The notes beneath the pieces were generated by a model. The model worked only from the letters and a program-made list of their open reading frames with translations. It searched no databases and was not told where the DNA came from. A stretch of DNA of 64,000 nucleotides, taken from the NCBI GenBank assembly GCA_965247975.1, contig OZ252050.1, forward strand, positions 2,976,001 to 3,040,000, in the 5' to 3' direction. This document shows positions 26,301 through 36,059 of the stretch, piece after piece (position 1 is the stretch's first letter; each line of letters opens with the position of its first letter). The translations under genes were made by a program, and so were the position numbers. The DNA is from Taishania sp965247975. Lineage in GTDB: Bacteria; Bacteroidota; Bacteroidia; Flavobacteriales_D; Crocinitomicaceae.

Positions 26301-28268
26301 TTGTTTAGTCGATTAAATATCATTTTCTTTTTAGCTCTAAGTTTTGCTTCTTTTTCTCAAGAAAAAACTCAGAGCATTGAAGAAGTGCGTATTATTTTTT
26401 CAAAACTGAACAAACACCGATTAGATTCAACGCACCTTTATTTGACAAAGAATGAAATTGATTTGCTTCAAGCAGACGATCTTGGTGAATTGATGCACAA
26501 AATTCCCGGAGCAAACATCAAATCGTATGGCGGACTGGGCGGATTAAAAACCGTTTCCATTCGTGGGCTTGGTAGTCAACACACACGTTTCGTGATCGAT
26601 GGTTTCACCCAATTAAATGCACAAACAGGTCAAGTAAATCTAGGTCAAATTCAATTGGATAACATTGAAACCATTTTAATCCAACGAGGTGGATCCTCCG
26701 AAACATTCATTCCTGTATCTGCTCAATTGTCTGGAAATGCCGTTCTTCTCAATTCATTGCAGTCTGCTGAAATGTTTAAAAAATTTCAAATACGAGTAGC
26801 TACCAGATTCGGTTCATTTGGTCAATTCGAAACCTATTTACTTGCAAAAGTCAAAGCAAATAAGTGGCATTTTTCGACAACACTCAAACATCGACAAGCA
26901 AACGGGAATTATCAGTATTCCTTTCAAAATTATGAAACAACAATTCGTGGAACGCGCAAAAACAATGATTACGAAGATGTAAATCTCGGCTTAAGCACTC
27001 ATTTCATTGGGCAAAAAGGACTGAAATTCAACTTATATTTCCACTTTTTAGAAGCGAAACAAGGCTTGCCGGGAGCTGTTATTTTATACAATGATTTTTC
27101 GAACCAACGCTTGTCTAATCAACAACTTGTTCTTCGAAGCGACATTCAAGGAACCATAAAAAAATTGAATTACCGTTTTTATGCGGATTATTCTAAGGAT
27201 AGTTTGCGGTACACAGATCCAAGTTACATGAATGCGCATGGAACATATCAATCTTCTTTTGTTACCAATTCCATTACTCCGGGGCTTGTATTCGCACGAA
27301 ATATCGGCAAAATCATCTTGATCAATCTAGGAACAGAAGCTAGAATTAGTGAACTTCATTCACACGAATCGTTCACTGCAAAGCCTTTTAGATTGCATCA
27401 ATCATCTTTTCTGAAATCATCCTTTTCGTTTAGAAACACCCGTCTAATTGCGCAATTAGGCATGAATTATGTCGCCGAAAAAAATCAAAACGGAATGGCA
27501 TCTGAAAATGTAACAAGATTCAATCCATTTCTTGAATGGCAACAAAAAATAGGTAAAAAATACACCTTGAATTTGTACTATCGGAATGCATTTAGAATGC
27601 CCAATTTCAACGAATTATATTACAATAACATCGGGAACACTGCGCTAAAACCAGAAGATGCACATCAACTTTCTCTGGGAAATAACATCACGCTAATCGA
27701 CTCCAAATCTTTTTATTTGGGAACACAAATCAATGGTTTCTATCATTTGGTTGACAATATGATTCTTGCCATTCCAACCAAAAATTTATTTATTTGGTCG
27801 TTCCAAAACATAGGGAAAAATGAAATTTTCGGGGCCGAAGCAATGATTTCGCTTGCATACAAATGGAACGAAAAATGGAATACGAACTTAACAACAAATT
27901 ACACCTTTCAACATTCTGTTGATGTGACAAATCGAGAAAATCCAACCTTTGGACATCAAATCGCATACGTTCCCAAACATGTCGTAAATGGAGATCTGAC
28001 TTTGAATTACAAAAAATTCGGCGTTCGATTTTCATCGTTTTACAACTCCAAAAGATATTCATTGAATGAAAATATTCCTTCGAATGAAATCGCTTCGTTT
28101 GTGACTTTCGATGTGGCACTTTTCGGCACTATCAAATTAACCCAACAGCAGCATCTTCGCATTCAATGCACGGTTAAAAACATTACGAACCAATCTTATG
28201 CTTTTGTCAAAAGTTTTGTAATGCCAGGTACTCATTTTCTATTTTCTATAAATTATGCGTTTAATTAG
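26301..28268 (+). CDS. btuB: TonB-dependent receptor, BtuB-like
   Basis: This 655-residue outer-membrane receptor should import cobalamin with energy from TonB. The signal peptide is followed by a plug domain at about residues 55-160, with LMHKIPGANIKSYGGLGG, SIRGLGSQHTRFVIDG and NIETILIQRGGSS. The rest is a 22-strand-type beta barrel that ends in an aromatic residue-rich strand (HFLFSINYAFN). The start is TTG at 26301, five bases after the previous stop, because no ATG gives a signal peptide. The riboswitch upstream and the propeller lipoprotein downstream make B12 the likely substrate. Confidence 0.85.
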   Translation: MFSRLNIIFFLALSFASFSQEKTQSIEEVRIIFSKLNKHRLDSTHLYLTKNEIDLLQADDLGELMHKIPGANIKSYGGLGGLKTVSIRGLGSQHTRFVIDGFTQLNAQTGQVNLGQIQLDNIETILIQRGGSSETFIPVSAQLSGNAVLLNSLQSAEMFKKFQIRVATRFGSFGQFETYLLAKVKANKWHFSTTLKHRQANGNYQYSFQNYETTIRGTRKNNDYEDVNLGLSTHFIGQKGLKFNLYFHFLEAKQGLPGAVILYNDFSNQRLSNQQLVLRSDIQGTIKKLNYRFYADYSKDSLRYTDPSYMNAHGTYQSSFVTNSITPGLVFARNIGKIILINLGTEARISELHSHESFTAKPFRLHQSSFLKSSFSFRNTRLIAQLGMNYVAEKNQNGMASENVTRFNPFLEWQQKIGKKYTLNLYYRNAFRMPNFNELYYNNIGNTALKPEDAHQLSLGNNITLIDSKSFYLGTQINGFYHLVDNMILAIPTKNLFIWSFQNIGKNEIFGAEAMISLAYKWNEKWNTNLTTNYTFQHSVDVTNRENPTFGHQIAYVPKHVVNGDLTLNYKKFGVRFSSFYNSKRYSLNENIPSNEIASFVTFDVALFGTIKLTQQQHLRIQCTVKNITNQSYAFVKSFVMPGTHFLFSINYAFN

Positions 28269-29301
28269 TTTCTTATTGCTCATTATATCAATTTATGGAT
28301 GTAAAAAAGATACTCCAGAAAATCCAACTGCTGTTGATCATTTCTCAAATGGACTTTTAGTACTAAACGAGGGACTTTTTCAGCACAATAATTCAAGTTT
28401 GTCGTGGATTAATTTTTCAAATGACGAAGTAAATAATTCACTTTTTGAACAAAAAACAAACCGTCAATTAGGCGATACAGGTAACGATATTCAGCGATAT
28501 GGCGGTAAAATTTATATCGTTGTCAATGTTTCTAGCACGATTGAAGTGTTGAATGCTGCCACCGGTGCCTCACTAGCTCACATTCCAATGACGCATAATG
28601 GAACACCCAAACAACCTCGATCAATTGCATTTGCAAATGGAAAAGGATACATTTCTTGTTTTGATGGATTTGTGGATGTCATGGACACGACTTCGTTTTC
28701 AATTGTTTCACGCATTGCCGTAGGCTTGAATCCAGATCACATTCTTCATGCCGATGGAAAAATTTACGTCAGCAATTCAGGTGGACTAGATCAGCCTTTG
28801 ATGGATTCTACCGTTTCGGTTATTGATCCTTGGACGAATGCTGAAGTTCAAAAAATCACTGTTGGCAAAAACCCTGGTCCGTTGAGTGCAGACAACGCAG
28901 GCAACATATTTGTTATTGCTCGCGGAAATTACAGCACTATTCCATCACGATTGGTTAAAATTGAACAAGGAACAAATCAGACAACCACCTATTCATTCGA
29001 TGCCTCCAATCTTTCAAAAATGAATGATAAATTTTTAGTGCATTCGCAAGCTGGTTCCACTTCTTCCGTCAAATTATTCAATCCTTCCAGCGGCACAATA
29101 GAACATGAAAATTACTTGGATTTAGCGAATGTCCAAACGTTATTTAACATCCAATACGATCCAACACGCAATCAAATTTACTGTTTTGACGCCATGAATT
29201 ATTCGAATTCAGGATACGTTCGTGTCTTCTCATCGAATGGTAATTACTTGAAAAGTTATCATGTCGGTCTAAATCCTTCAAAAGCATTGATTTATGAATA
29301 A
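28255..29301 (+). CDS. BtuG-like surface beta-propeller lipoprotein
   Basis: This 348-residue lipoprotein has a lipobox ending at Cys16 (SIYGCKKD), so it is anchored by lipid. The mature part has repeated blades of the YncE/DUF5074 type: GGKIYIVVNVSSTIEVLNA, NGKGYISCFDGFVDVMD and DGKIYVSNSG. In Bacteroides, BtuG is a propeller lipoprotein that sits on BtuB and captures B12 with very high affinity. The same pairing here, with a 14-base gene overlap, supports that role. The identity as BtuG is inferred from architecture and context. Confidence 0.8.
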   Translation: MRLISFLLLIISIYGCKKDTPENPTAVDHFSNGLLVLNEGLFQHNNSSLSWINFSNDEVNNSLFEQKTNRQLGDTGNDIQRYGGKIYIVVNVSSTIEVLNAATGASLAHIPMTHNGTPKQPRSIAFANGKGYISCFDGFVDVMDTTSFSIVSRIAVGLNPDHILHADGKIYVSNSGGLDQPLMDSTVSVIDPWTNAEVQKITVGKNPGPLSADNAGNIFVIARGNYSTIPSRLVKIEQGTNQTTTYSFDASNLSKMNDKFLVHSQAGSTSSVKLFNPSSGTIEHENYLDLANVQTLFNIQYDPTRNQIYCFDAMNYSNSGYVRVFSSNGNYLKSYHVGLNPSKALIYE

Positions 29302-30262
29302 AATTGTACTTCTTTTTATTGTTTTCTGGGCGATTATTGGTCGAACGCAGTCATTTCCACCAGCTGCAGGAATTCCGGGCAGTACAGCCATTTCGAAAGA
29401 TAGTAATGTATTTGTAGCTTGGGCTGACGATGTTATTATAGAACGAGGTTACCTAGATATCGCGTTACCCGATTTAGGATTTGCCAGCTTCGGTAGCGAT
29501 ACAAATGCGCTTCAACTCCCCGAGGGAAATTCAATTGACGTTGTGTCGCTTGGCGATGGTGGTACAGCTGTGTTAACTTTTAATTCTTCTATATTCAATG
29601 GTCCTGGACCCGATTTTGCCATCTTTGAGAATGGGTTTGCAGATAATTACTTAGAATTAGCTTTTGTGGAAGTGAGTTCGGATGGAGTCCATTTTGTTCG
29701 ATTTCCCGCAATCAGCGAAACACCCACAACAACTCAAATTGGTCCGTTTGAATATTCTGATTGTCGTTACGTGCATAATTTAGCAGGTAAATACCGTCAA
29801 GGATTTGGAACTCCATTCGATCTAGAAGATTTGATTGATTCAGTCGGAATAGATTTGAATGCAATAACGCACATTAAATTAATCGATGTGGTTGGTTCCA
29901 TTAATCCACTCTTCGGAACTTACGATAGCCAAGGAAATATCATCAACGACCTCTATCCTACTCCATTCGAATCTGGTGGATTTGACTTAGATGGAATTGG
30001 TGTCATTCATCAAAATAGTGCAAAAACGGAAGAAACTACTTTCGAGTTTTCCATGTTTCCAAATCCGACGCAAGATTTCCTTTTCATTCATTCTAAAGAA
30101 AAGACAACAATTTCGATTCAAGATTTAAACGGTCGCACTTTATTTTTCTCAAATTCCAAGTACAATCATGAAATTTCGTTAATTGATTTCGAAAGTCAAC
30201 TATTGATTGTTACCATTTCAAACGAGAAAAAAAGCAGTGTGCGGAAAATTATAAAGGATTAA
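29294..30262 (+). CDS. T9SS-exported cell-surface protein in B12 operon
   Basis: This 322-residue secreted protein has a signal peptide (cleavage near GRTQS) and a C-terminal type A sorting domain (MFPNPTQDFLFIHSKE). The middle part contains GNSIDVVSLGDGGTAVLTF and GPGPDFAIFENGF, which I recognise as a cell-surface family found near BtuB in Bacteroidota, with acidic loops that could bind Ca2+. The ATG overlaps the end of the propeller gene by eight bases, so it is the last gene of the B12 operon. The exact function is unknown. Confidence 0.75.
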   Translation: MNKIVLLFIVFWAIIGRTQSFPPAAGIPGSTAISKDSNVFVAWADDVIIERGYLDIALPDLGFASFGSDTNALQLPEGNSIDVVSLGDGGTAVLTFNSSIFNGPGPDFAIFENGFADNYLELAFVEVSSDGVHFVRFPAISETPTTTQIGPFEYSDCRYVHNLAGKYRQGFGTPFDLEDLIDSVGIDLNAITHIKLIDVVGSINPLFGTYDSQGNIINDLYPTPFESGGFDLDGIGVIHQNSAKTEETTFEFSMFPNPTQDFLFIHSKEKTTISIQDLNGRTLFFSNSKYNHEISLIDFESQLLIVTISNEKKSSVRKIIKD

Positions 30263-30301
30263 TGAATTGGGAATATATCATTCTTAATTCTTAATCCGTT
30301 A

Positions 30302-32698
30302 TTAGTTCTTATCAATCTTAAAGCTATACTGCAACATAATCGTTCTTGGCTGCTCAATTTTTAGCGGTCGCAAAGAATAAACCCGATTCAATACATTCGC
30401 GCTAATGATGGCAATCTTATGCTGTTCATTGATGGCATAAGAAATCCGTGCATCAAAAATCCAGTTACCGTGTTGATGACTTCGGAAATAATCCATGTAG
30501 CGAATCGTTTGAATATACGGACCTTGAGTCGCAAGTTCAAATTCTTCAATCACACCATCCATATTGATGATCTTGCTGAAATATTTCGCACTAATACCAA
30601 TCGCAAATTTCTTGTGAAGTACCAATTCGAAATCTGCTTTCACATTATGTAAAAAACGATATTTCAAAATGCCACGTGTTGAGTCCAACGAAGTTTTGTT
30701 GTAACTATATTCTCGGTTTATTTTGTCAATGGCATAAACGTAATCAGGATTCAAAGTGGTAGGTAAAATGTAATTATAACCTGTAATAAAATTAAATTCA
30801 GCATTCTTACCAAATTTTGCTTTTCCAGAAAATGAAGCATCAATCCCTAAAACTCTTGATCTACCTGTATTTACAAATCGGAATCCGAAAACCTCACCAA
30901 TTCCGCCACTTGGGTCACCCCAAAAACCGAACAAATATTCAATAGTATTTTGATATTCTTGCCAAAATCCAGCTACATCAAGATAAGCATATAATTTACC
31001 AAATTTCATTCCTTGCTTCACTCCTACTTCAGCATTCCAACTACTTTCAGCCTTTAAGTCATTGTTAGGGAAAACTCCGAAATTTCCTACTCCCGTTCGT
31101 ATATAACGCTCTGTAATTGTTGGAAATCGATATCCTTGTCCGTAAGAAGCTCTAACATACGTTTCTTGCAAAACTTTGACGCTTGCTCCTGCTCTAAAAA
31201 TTGGTTTAATGGCAGTTACAGTATCATTCAAAGCAAAATATTCCAATCTTCCTCCAACAGATAGATTTAACGCTTTGTATATTTTTTTCTCTAATTGTGT
31301 ATAAGCCGAAACATTCATAAGATGATTGTTTGGCGAACCTGAACCGACGTACATATTCGATTTTGAATCGACATAAGATCCTGTCAATCCGCCTACAAAA
31401 TCAACATCTTTTAAGCGCGGCAAGGTTTTTTGAAACATATAATCGGCATAATAAGTCGTCGCTACGTTGGATTGATTAGCTGTCATTTGGTTGTCTGAAT
31501 GCAACATACGCATACGCAGTGAATGCTTTCCTTCTGTAGATGTAAAGAAATTCACAAATGGATCAAGGTTAAAAATGAATTGATCTTGCAAAAATACAGC
31601 CCCAGGATATGCACGAAACAATCCGGATGAATCGTTCAACCATGCAAAGGTCAAATTGCTTTGAGAAAACATCAAATTTCCATTCAAACCATAATTCAAT
31701 CCTTTGAATTTTTTGCTTCGATGACGTAAATTAAAGTTGATTCGGGCACGTTTGGACGACATCTGCTTTTCAGTGAAATTAGATAGCGTATCTTCTATCA
31801 CCAAACTATCAGTAATTGGTGCTCCAATGTAGCCATGATCATAATTCATATTTGCTCCTAAAACCAAATCTAAATTTCCAAATTGGCGTGAATGAAGCAC
31901 ATTTGCTCCTGCAATTAATGGCGTGTTTTTCCACCAAGTTCCGTCTTGTACATTTGGTTCAGAGTAGATTCCACCATAAACATTCACCTTCGTCAATGGT
32001 TTTAATTTCGGATAAGCGGTGCGAATATGAATGGCTCCAGACAATGCTGAACTACCAGACAAAACCGATGCTGCTCCTTTTGTTACTTCGATTTGGTGAA
32101 TATTTTCCACAGGAATAAATCCCCATTCAGGTCGACCTGCATCTCCAGAAAGCATGGGCATGTCATCCACAATCACTGCAACTTTTGACCCAACACCAAA
32201 TGTAAATCCACTTCCTCCTCGGATTTGAGGTTCACCATCCAAAATATTCAATCCAGGAGTTTGATCCAATGCTTTTTCAATGCTCCGAGTATTTTTATTC
32301 TCAATAAGATCAGGTCTAATAATTTCCAAGGAAACGGTTTGTTCTTCCAGCGGACGATCAAATTTCCCCACCTTAACTTCAACACCATCGATTTGTTGCA
32401 CATAAGGCTTCATAGTCATGTTCAACGTTATCGTTTCTTCCGATTTAGGATTCACGCGAACCGTGTCTGCAACCATGCCAGTGTATCGAAAAATGATTAA
32501 TGCTTCACCTTGAGGAATTTCAAGTAAATAATTTCCATTTTCATCAGAATACGCTCCGATGGAAACATCTTTTTTGTAAAGAATTGTTGCGCCAAAGATT
32601 GGATTATTCTCCTCGTCAATGATTTTACCTACAATTTTGGCCTTTTGACCAAAGCTTGTTAAACTGAACAAAAGAAATAAAATGGAAATGATTCTCAT
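30302..32698 (-). CDS. TonB-dependent receptor with CarboxypepD_reg domain
   Basis: This 798-residue outer-membrane receptor has a signal peptide ending near TSFGQ. It has an N-terminal carboxypeptidase-regulatory-like domain (about 20-95, GKIIDEENNPIFGATILYKK) and a plug domain (about 115-230, with PQIRGGSGFTFGVGSKVAV and ASVLSGSSALSGAIHI). A beta barrel ends in IMLQYSFKIDKN. The layout is that of siderophore, metal or peptide receptors rather than SusC, because it is shorter than SusC and no SusD gene is next to it. The substrate cannot be told. The gene is convergent with the B12 operon. Confidence 0.85.
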   Translation of the reverse strand: MRIISILFLLFSLTSFGQKAKIVGKIIDEENNPIFGATILYKKDVSIGAYSDENGNYLLEIPQGEALIIFRYTGMVADTVRVNPKSEETITLNMTMKPYVQQIDGVEVKVGKFDRPLEEQTVSLEIIRPDLIENKNTRSIEKALDQTPGLNILDGEPQIRGGSGFTFGVGSKVAVIVDDMPMLSGDAGRPEWGFIPVENIHQIEVTKGAASVLSGSSALSGAIHIRTAYPKLKPLTKVNVYGGIYSEPNVQDGTWWKNTPLIAGANVLHSRQFGNLDLVLGANMNYDHGYIGAPITDSLVIEDTLSNFTEKQMSSKRARINFNLRHRSKKFKGLNYGLNGNLMFSQSNLTFAWLNDSSGLFRAYPGAVFLQDQFIFNLDPFVNFFTSTEGKHSLRMRMLHSDNQMTANQSNVATTYYADYMFQKTLPRLKDVDFVGGLTGSYVDSKSNMYVGSGSPNNHLMNVSAYTQLEKKIYKALNLSVGGRLEYFALNDTVTAIKPIFRAGASVKVLQETYVRASYGQGYRFPTITERYIRTGVGNFGVFPNNDLKAESSWNAEVGVKQGMKFGKLYAYLDVAGFWQEYQNTIEYLFGFWGDPSGGIGEVFGFRFVNTGRSRVLGIDASFSGKAKFGKNAEFNFITGYNYILPTTLNPDYVYAIDKINREYSYNKTSLDSTRGILKYRFLHNVKADFELVLHKKFAIGISAKYFSKIINMDGVIEEFELATQGPYIQTIRYMDYFRSHQHGNWIFDARISYAINEQHKIAIISANVLNRVYSLRPLKIEQPRTIMLQYSFKIDKN

Positions 32699-32707
32699 AG
32701 CCTAATT

Positions 32708-32737
32708 AAAAAAAAAGCCACCCCAAATTGAGGTAGC
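32708..32737 (-). terminator. Rho-independent terminator
   Basis: On the - strand GCTACCTC pairs with GGGGTGGC around a five-base loop, with wobble pairs, and is followed by nine T. It ends the T9SS cargo gene upstream, so the TonB receptor gene probably has its own promoter. Confidence 0.75.
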
Positions 32738-32759
32738 TATTTAGATTGTTTTTTTAAAC

Positions 32760-34016
32760 TTAGTTTTTATAAATTCGTTTCGTAACTGTTCCTGTTGAAG
32801 AAACAACTGAAATCAAATAAACTCCTGCTTTTTCGTTGAATGAAACTTGAGGAGCAATTTTTCCTTTTTGGATAATGCTTCCTGTCAAATTATAAACAAC
32901 GTAATTAGCATCCATTTTTTCAGATCCTACAAAATGAAGGGCATTGCCAATCGACTTGATCTCCAAATTCTTGATTGAATTCTCTGCAATTCCAACAGCA
33001 TTCAAATTGAGCGTAACTGTAGCAATATCGCATGTCGCTGGACTTCCTCCATCACAGATTTGGTATGAGAAATTATCTGTCCCAGCAAATCCAATAGTTG
33101 GAGAATAAATGATGGATGAACCAACAACAACCGCCGAACCGTTAGTTGGCTGAGTAACAATTGAAAGAGATGCATTGTTGATTGCATTCTCAGGATCCAC
33201 ATCGTTTGTTAAAACAGTACATGTAATAGCATTGTCTTGATTTCCTGTGTACGAATCGTTGTTCGCAACAATTTGTTGATTTGTTGTCGGATTATAAATC
33301 ATTTCAAGATCATCAATGTACAATAAATCTCCTGCATTTCCAGCTCCTGGAGTTTTGTTTGTAGCAAAAGTGATTAACACATAACTATGTGAAGTTAAAA
33401 CTCCTGAATAATCCACTGGTGTAGAGAATCTCACCCATTGATTATTCGTTCCATTAAAATTCCGAATACATGTTCCATCTACTTGCGCTGTTGATGCAGC
33501 ATCTTCTGGATCTTTACAGTTGAAATTACCATGAAAGCTTGCTTTCATTCGTGCTTGATCCGTCGCTGAGCCAGCTCCTGGAATATACTTTGCCCAAAAT
33601 ACAATGGAATCTGGAGTCGCAGTAAATGCTTCAGAAAAATTACCGTCCGCAGTGAGCGAAATATTATAATTGTCCACGCTTGCAGGAGTCGTACTTCCCA
33701 TGTTAATGCGACCCAAAGTTAATGTTCCATTAGCTAAAGTTCCAACAATACTCAATGCATTTAATTTCGCACTTTTCGTACCTGAAGATCCAGGACGAAC
33801 ATCCGTGGATGAAACCAATTGATTTTGAGCAAACCCGCTCCATGTTCCTTGCGCTGTTAAAAAGCTATTCCAATTATTTGGTTCTTGCGCTGAAGCAACA
33901 TTTTCCCACAATTCAAAATCTGAATTTGGAATTTGCTGTCCAATCGCATTGTTTATGAAGAAAAAACCTGCAATTACAGGGATTAGTTTTAGTAAATTTC
34001 TTTTCATCTTTTTCAA
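32760..34016 (-). CDS. T9SS-exported protein with cadherin-like domain
   Basis: This 418-residue secreted protein has a signal peptide ending near NAIGQ. The first half begins IPNSDFELWE with a P-NNW motif, which resembles the PCMD type of putative carbohydrate-binding domains. Residues about 245-335 form a tandem-type Ig/cadherin-like domain (NDSYTGNQDNAITCTVLTND, FAGTDNFSYQI). The end has a degenerate type A sorting domain (AGVYLISVVSSTGTVTKRIY). A carbohydrate-binding or adhesion role is inferred. It precedes the TonB receptor on the same strand but is separated from it by a terminator. Confidence 0.75.
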   Translation of the reverse strand: MKKMKRNLLKLIPVIAGFFFINNAIGQQIPNSDFELWENVASAQEPNNWNSFLTAQGTWSGFAQNQLVSSTDVRPGSSGTKSAKLNALSIVGTLANGTLTLGRINMGSTTPASVDNYNISLTADGNFSEAFTATPDSIVFWAKYIPGAGSATDQARMKASFHGNFNCKDPEDAASTAQVDGTCIRNFNGTNNQWVRFSTPVDYSGVLTSHSYVLITFATNKTPGAGNAGDLLYIDDLEMIYNPTTNQQIVANNDSYTGNQDNAITCTVLTNDVDPENAINNASLSIVTQPTNGSAVVVGSSIIYSPTIGFAGTDNFSYQICDGGSPATCDIATVTLNLNAVGIAENSIKNLEIKSIGNALHFVGSEKMDANYVVYNLTGSIIQKGKIAPQVSFNEKAGVYLISVVSSTGTVTKRIYKN

Positions 34017-34132
34017 TTAGTTACAAGCAAAAATAACATTTTCAGTCGACTTCAAACAAATTAACTCAAATTTTAAGCTACTTTTTTTACGTTTTGCCAA
34101 CCAATTTTGCAAATAATTCGTTTATATATTGT

Positions 34133-34498
34133 ATGAAACTGCAACAACATATCATGAAAACGCGCAAAATTGAGCAGATCAACGAAGCGTTATTTATTTT
34201 AAGGCACTTTATTAATTTAAGTGCGAGATTGTTGCCTTTTCTGGATGAACTGAGCAAAAAAAACAATCCAACTTCAGCAGAAATCGAAGATCGAAATAAA
34301 ATTATTCAAGTCTTTTTGAATTATCAATTTGACACAAAATCTTCTGAAATTTTAATGGACTCGGAAATTTTAACGACCATCAGAAAAACGTTTAGTTCCA
34401 TTTTACATAAATCGAATGAAGCTCAACTATTCATGGCTGACTTTTTGAAAGAACATGATCGATTGAGAAAAAAATGGAAATTCATTGATGCCAACTAA
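34133..34498 (+). CDS. Small helical protein, unknown function
   Basis: This protein of about 121 residues has no signal peptide and is mostly helical and charged, for example INEALFILRHFINLSARLLP and FLKEHDRLRKKWKF. I do not recognise the family. The frame is open from a TTG at 34094, but ATG 34133 (or ATG 34154) is more credible. It lies 23 bases before a K+ channel gene, which has its own promoter-like elements. A helical cytosolic role is all that can be said. Confidence 0.55.
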   Translation: MKLQQHIMKTRKIEQINEALFILRHFINLSARLLPFLDELSKKNNPTSAEIEDRNKIIQVFLNYQFDTKSSEILMDSEILTTIRKTFSSILHKSNEAQLFMADFLKEHDRLRKKWKFIDAN

Positions 34499-34517
34499 GT
34501 CTTCTTGGCTATCTTCG
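34485..34517 (+). promoter_or_regulatory. Promoter of the KirBac-like gene
   Basis: TTGA (34485-34488) and TATCTTCG (34510-34517) are spaced by 21 bases and match the Bacteroidota TTTG / TAnnTTTG form with two mismatches. The -7 element ends four bases before the ATG, so the transcript would have almost no leader. Confidence 0.4.
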
Positions 34518-34521
34518 TGCT

Positions 34522-35433
34522 ATGATCCAGCAAAAAGATCCGGGCTTAGGAACAAAATTCACCAAAAAAGTAAATCGCCTTGTCAACGAAGATGGAAGTT
34601 ATAACATCATTCGACGAGGAGGAATGCGTGGACTCAAAGATTTGTACAAATTCTTGATTGACATCCACTGGCTTCTTTTTATCATTTTATTTTTTGGATT
34701 TTACCTATTAATCAACACACTTTTTGCGTTGTTATATCTTTGGATAGGCATGGATCAACTGCAAGGAATTAATTACAATGATTCTCACTTTCTACAAGCA
34801 CTTTTCTTTTCCTTTCAAACGTTTACGACCGTTGGTTATGGCAGCATTTCACCGCTTGGTTATGGAGCCCAATTTCTTGCGTCACTCGAAGCGTTTTTAG
34901 GTCTATTAAGTTTTGCTATCGCAACAGGTTTGCTTTATGGAAGGGTATCAATGCCTTCTTCCAAAATTCGATTTTCGAAAAATATCATCATCACTCCTTT
35001 TGAAGATGGTAAAGCACTAATGTTCAAAATGGTCAATGAACGAGATAACATCTTACTCAATTCAAAAGTCGAAACTTTGTTCATTATGAACGCATCCAAT
35101 GATGCTAAGAATTTCAACAAACTTTATTTTAAGCTGAAGCTTGAAACTGATTTCGTGAATTTCTTTCCATTGACATGGACACTTGTGCATAAAATCGATG
35201 ATGATTCGCCGCTTAACAACATTTCTTTGTCAGAATTGAAACAAAGAAGCGCTGAAGTCGTAGTGCTAGTTGAGTCCTTTGATGATACATTCGGTCAAAT
35301 CGTGTTTTCTAAACATTCCTATGCAGAGGATCAATGGATGGAAAATGTTAAATTTGTTAGAAACTACGAAACAAATGACTTTGGTCAAGTTGAATTGTAC
35401 ATCAATGAATTAGATACATTAGAAAAAATTTAA
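34522..35433 (+). CDS. KirBac-type inward rectifier K+ channel
   Basis: This 303-residue channel has two membrane helices, at about residues 45-75 and 115-140, around a pore loop. The selectivity filter TTVGYG lies at 102-107. The segment after the second helix (FAIATGLLYGRVSMPSSKIRF) is the typical join to the cytoplasmic Ig-like Kir domain, which fills the rest of the protein. Four subunits should form a K+ channel gated from the cytosolic side. The queE stop-start neighbour follows directly after its stop, so the two may be co-transcribed, though their functions are unrelated. Confidence 0.9.
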   Translation: MIQQKDPGLGTKFTKKVNRLVNEDGSYNIIRRGGMRGLKDLYKFLIDIHWLLFIILFFGFYLLINTLFALLYLWIGMDQLQGINYNDSHFLQALFFSFQTFTTVGYGSISPLGYGAQFLASLEAFLGLLSFAIATGLLYGRVSMPSSKIRFSKNIIITPFEDGKALMFKMVNERDNILLNSKVETLFIMNASNDAKNFNKLYFKLKLETDFVNFFPLTWTLVHKIDDDSPLNNISLSELKQRSAEVVVLVESFDDTFGQIVFSKHSYAEDQWMENVKFVRNYETNDFGQVELYINELDTLEKI

Positions 35434-36057
35434 ATGCATATCAAAGAAGTAGATTCAACGAACGAATTGCCAATAATGGAACATTTTTATACCATTCAAG
35501 GCGAAGGCTTTTATTCTGGTCGGGCAGCATACTTCATTCGCATTGCTGGATGTGATGTAGGATGTGTGTGGTGCGATGTCAAAGAAAGTTGGGACAATTC
35601 CATCCATCCACTTCTTAAAATCGAAGATCTTGTTGAAGAGGTGATTCGTTCAGGAACAAATTTTTGTGTTATCACTGGAGGCGAGCCAGCCATGTATGAT
35701 CTAACAACTTTGGTAAATGGGTTGCATGAAAAAAACATCTACACAGCCATCGAAACTTCAGGATGCTACAAACTAAATGGTGACATAGATTGGTATTGTT
35801 TTTCTCCCAAAAAATTCAAAGCTCCTGATAAAAGTGCTTATCTTTTGGCCAACGAGTTAAAAGTAATTATCAGTCACCCAAGTGATTTTGAATGGGCCGA
35901 AAGTCATGCTGAACACATTTCAAATTCGTGCAAAAAATATTTGCAACCTGAATGGTCAAAACAGGAACGGTTTTTGCCTTTGATCATCGAATACGTAAAA
36001 AGTAACCCTTCTTGGAATGTATCGTTACAAACTCATAAATTCATGAATATTCCTTAA
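35434..36057 (+). CDS. queE: 7-carboxy-7-deazaguanine synthase (radical SAM)
   Basis: QueE rearranges 6-carboxytetrahydropterin to 7-carboxy-7-deazaguanine in the queuosine pathway. The 207 residues have the normal QueE length. The 4Fe-4S cluster motif is Cys40-x3-Cys44-x2-Cys47 in AGCDVGCVWCD. The preceding FYTIQGEGFYSGRAAYFIRI is diagnostic for QueE, and CVITGGEPAMYDL is the radical-SAM GGEP motif. It starts right after the stop of the channel gene and ends two bases before the PorE-like gene. Confidence 0.93.
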   Translation: MHIKEVDSTNELPIMEHFYTIQGEGFYSGRAAYFIRIAGCDVGCVWCDVKESWDNSIHPLLKIEDLVEEVIRSGTNFCVITGGEPAMYDLTTLVNGLHEKNIYTAIETSGCYKLNGDIDWYCFSPKKFKAPDKSAYLLANELKVIISHPSDFEWAESHAEHISNSCKKYLQPEWSKQERFLPLIIEYVKSNPSWNVSLQTHKFMNIP

Positions 36058-36059
36058 AT

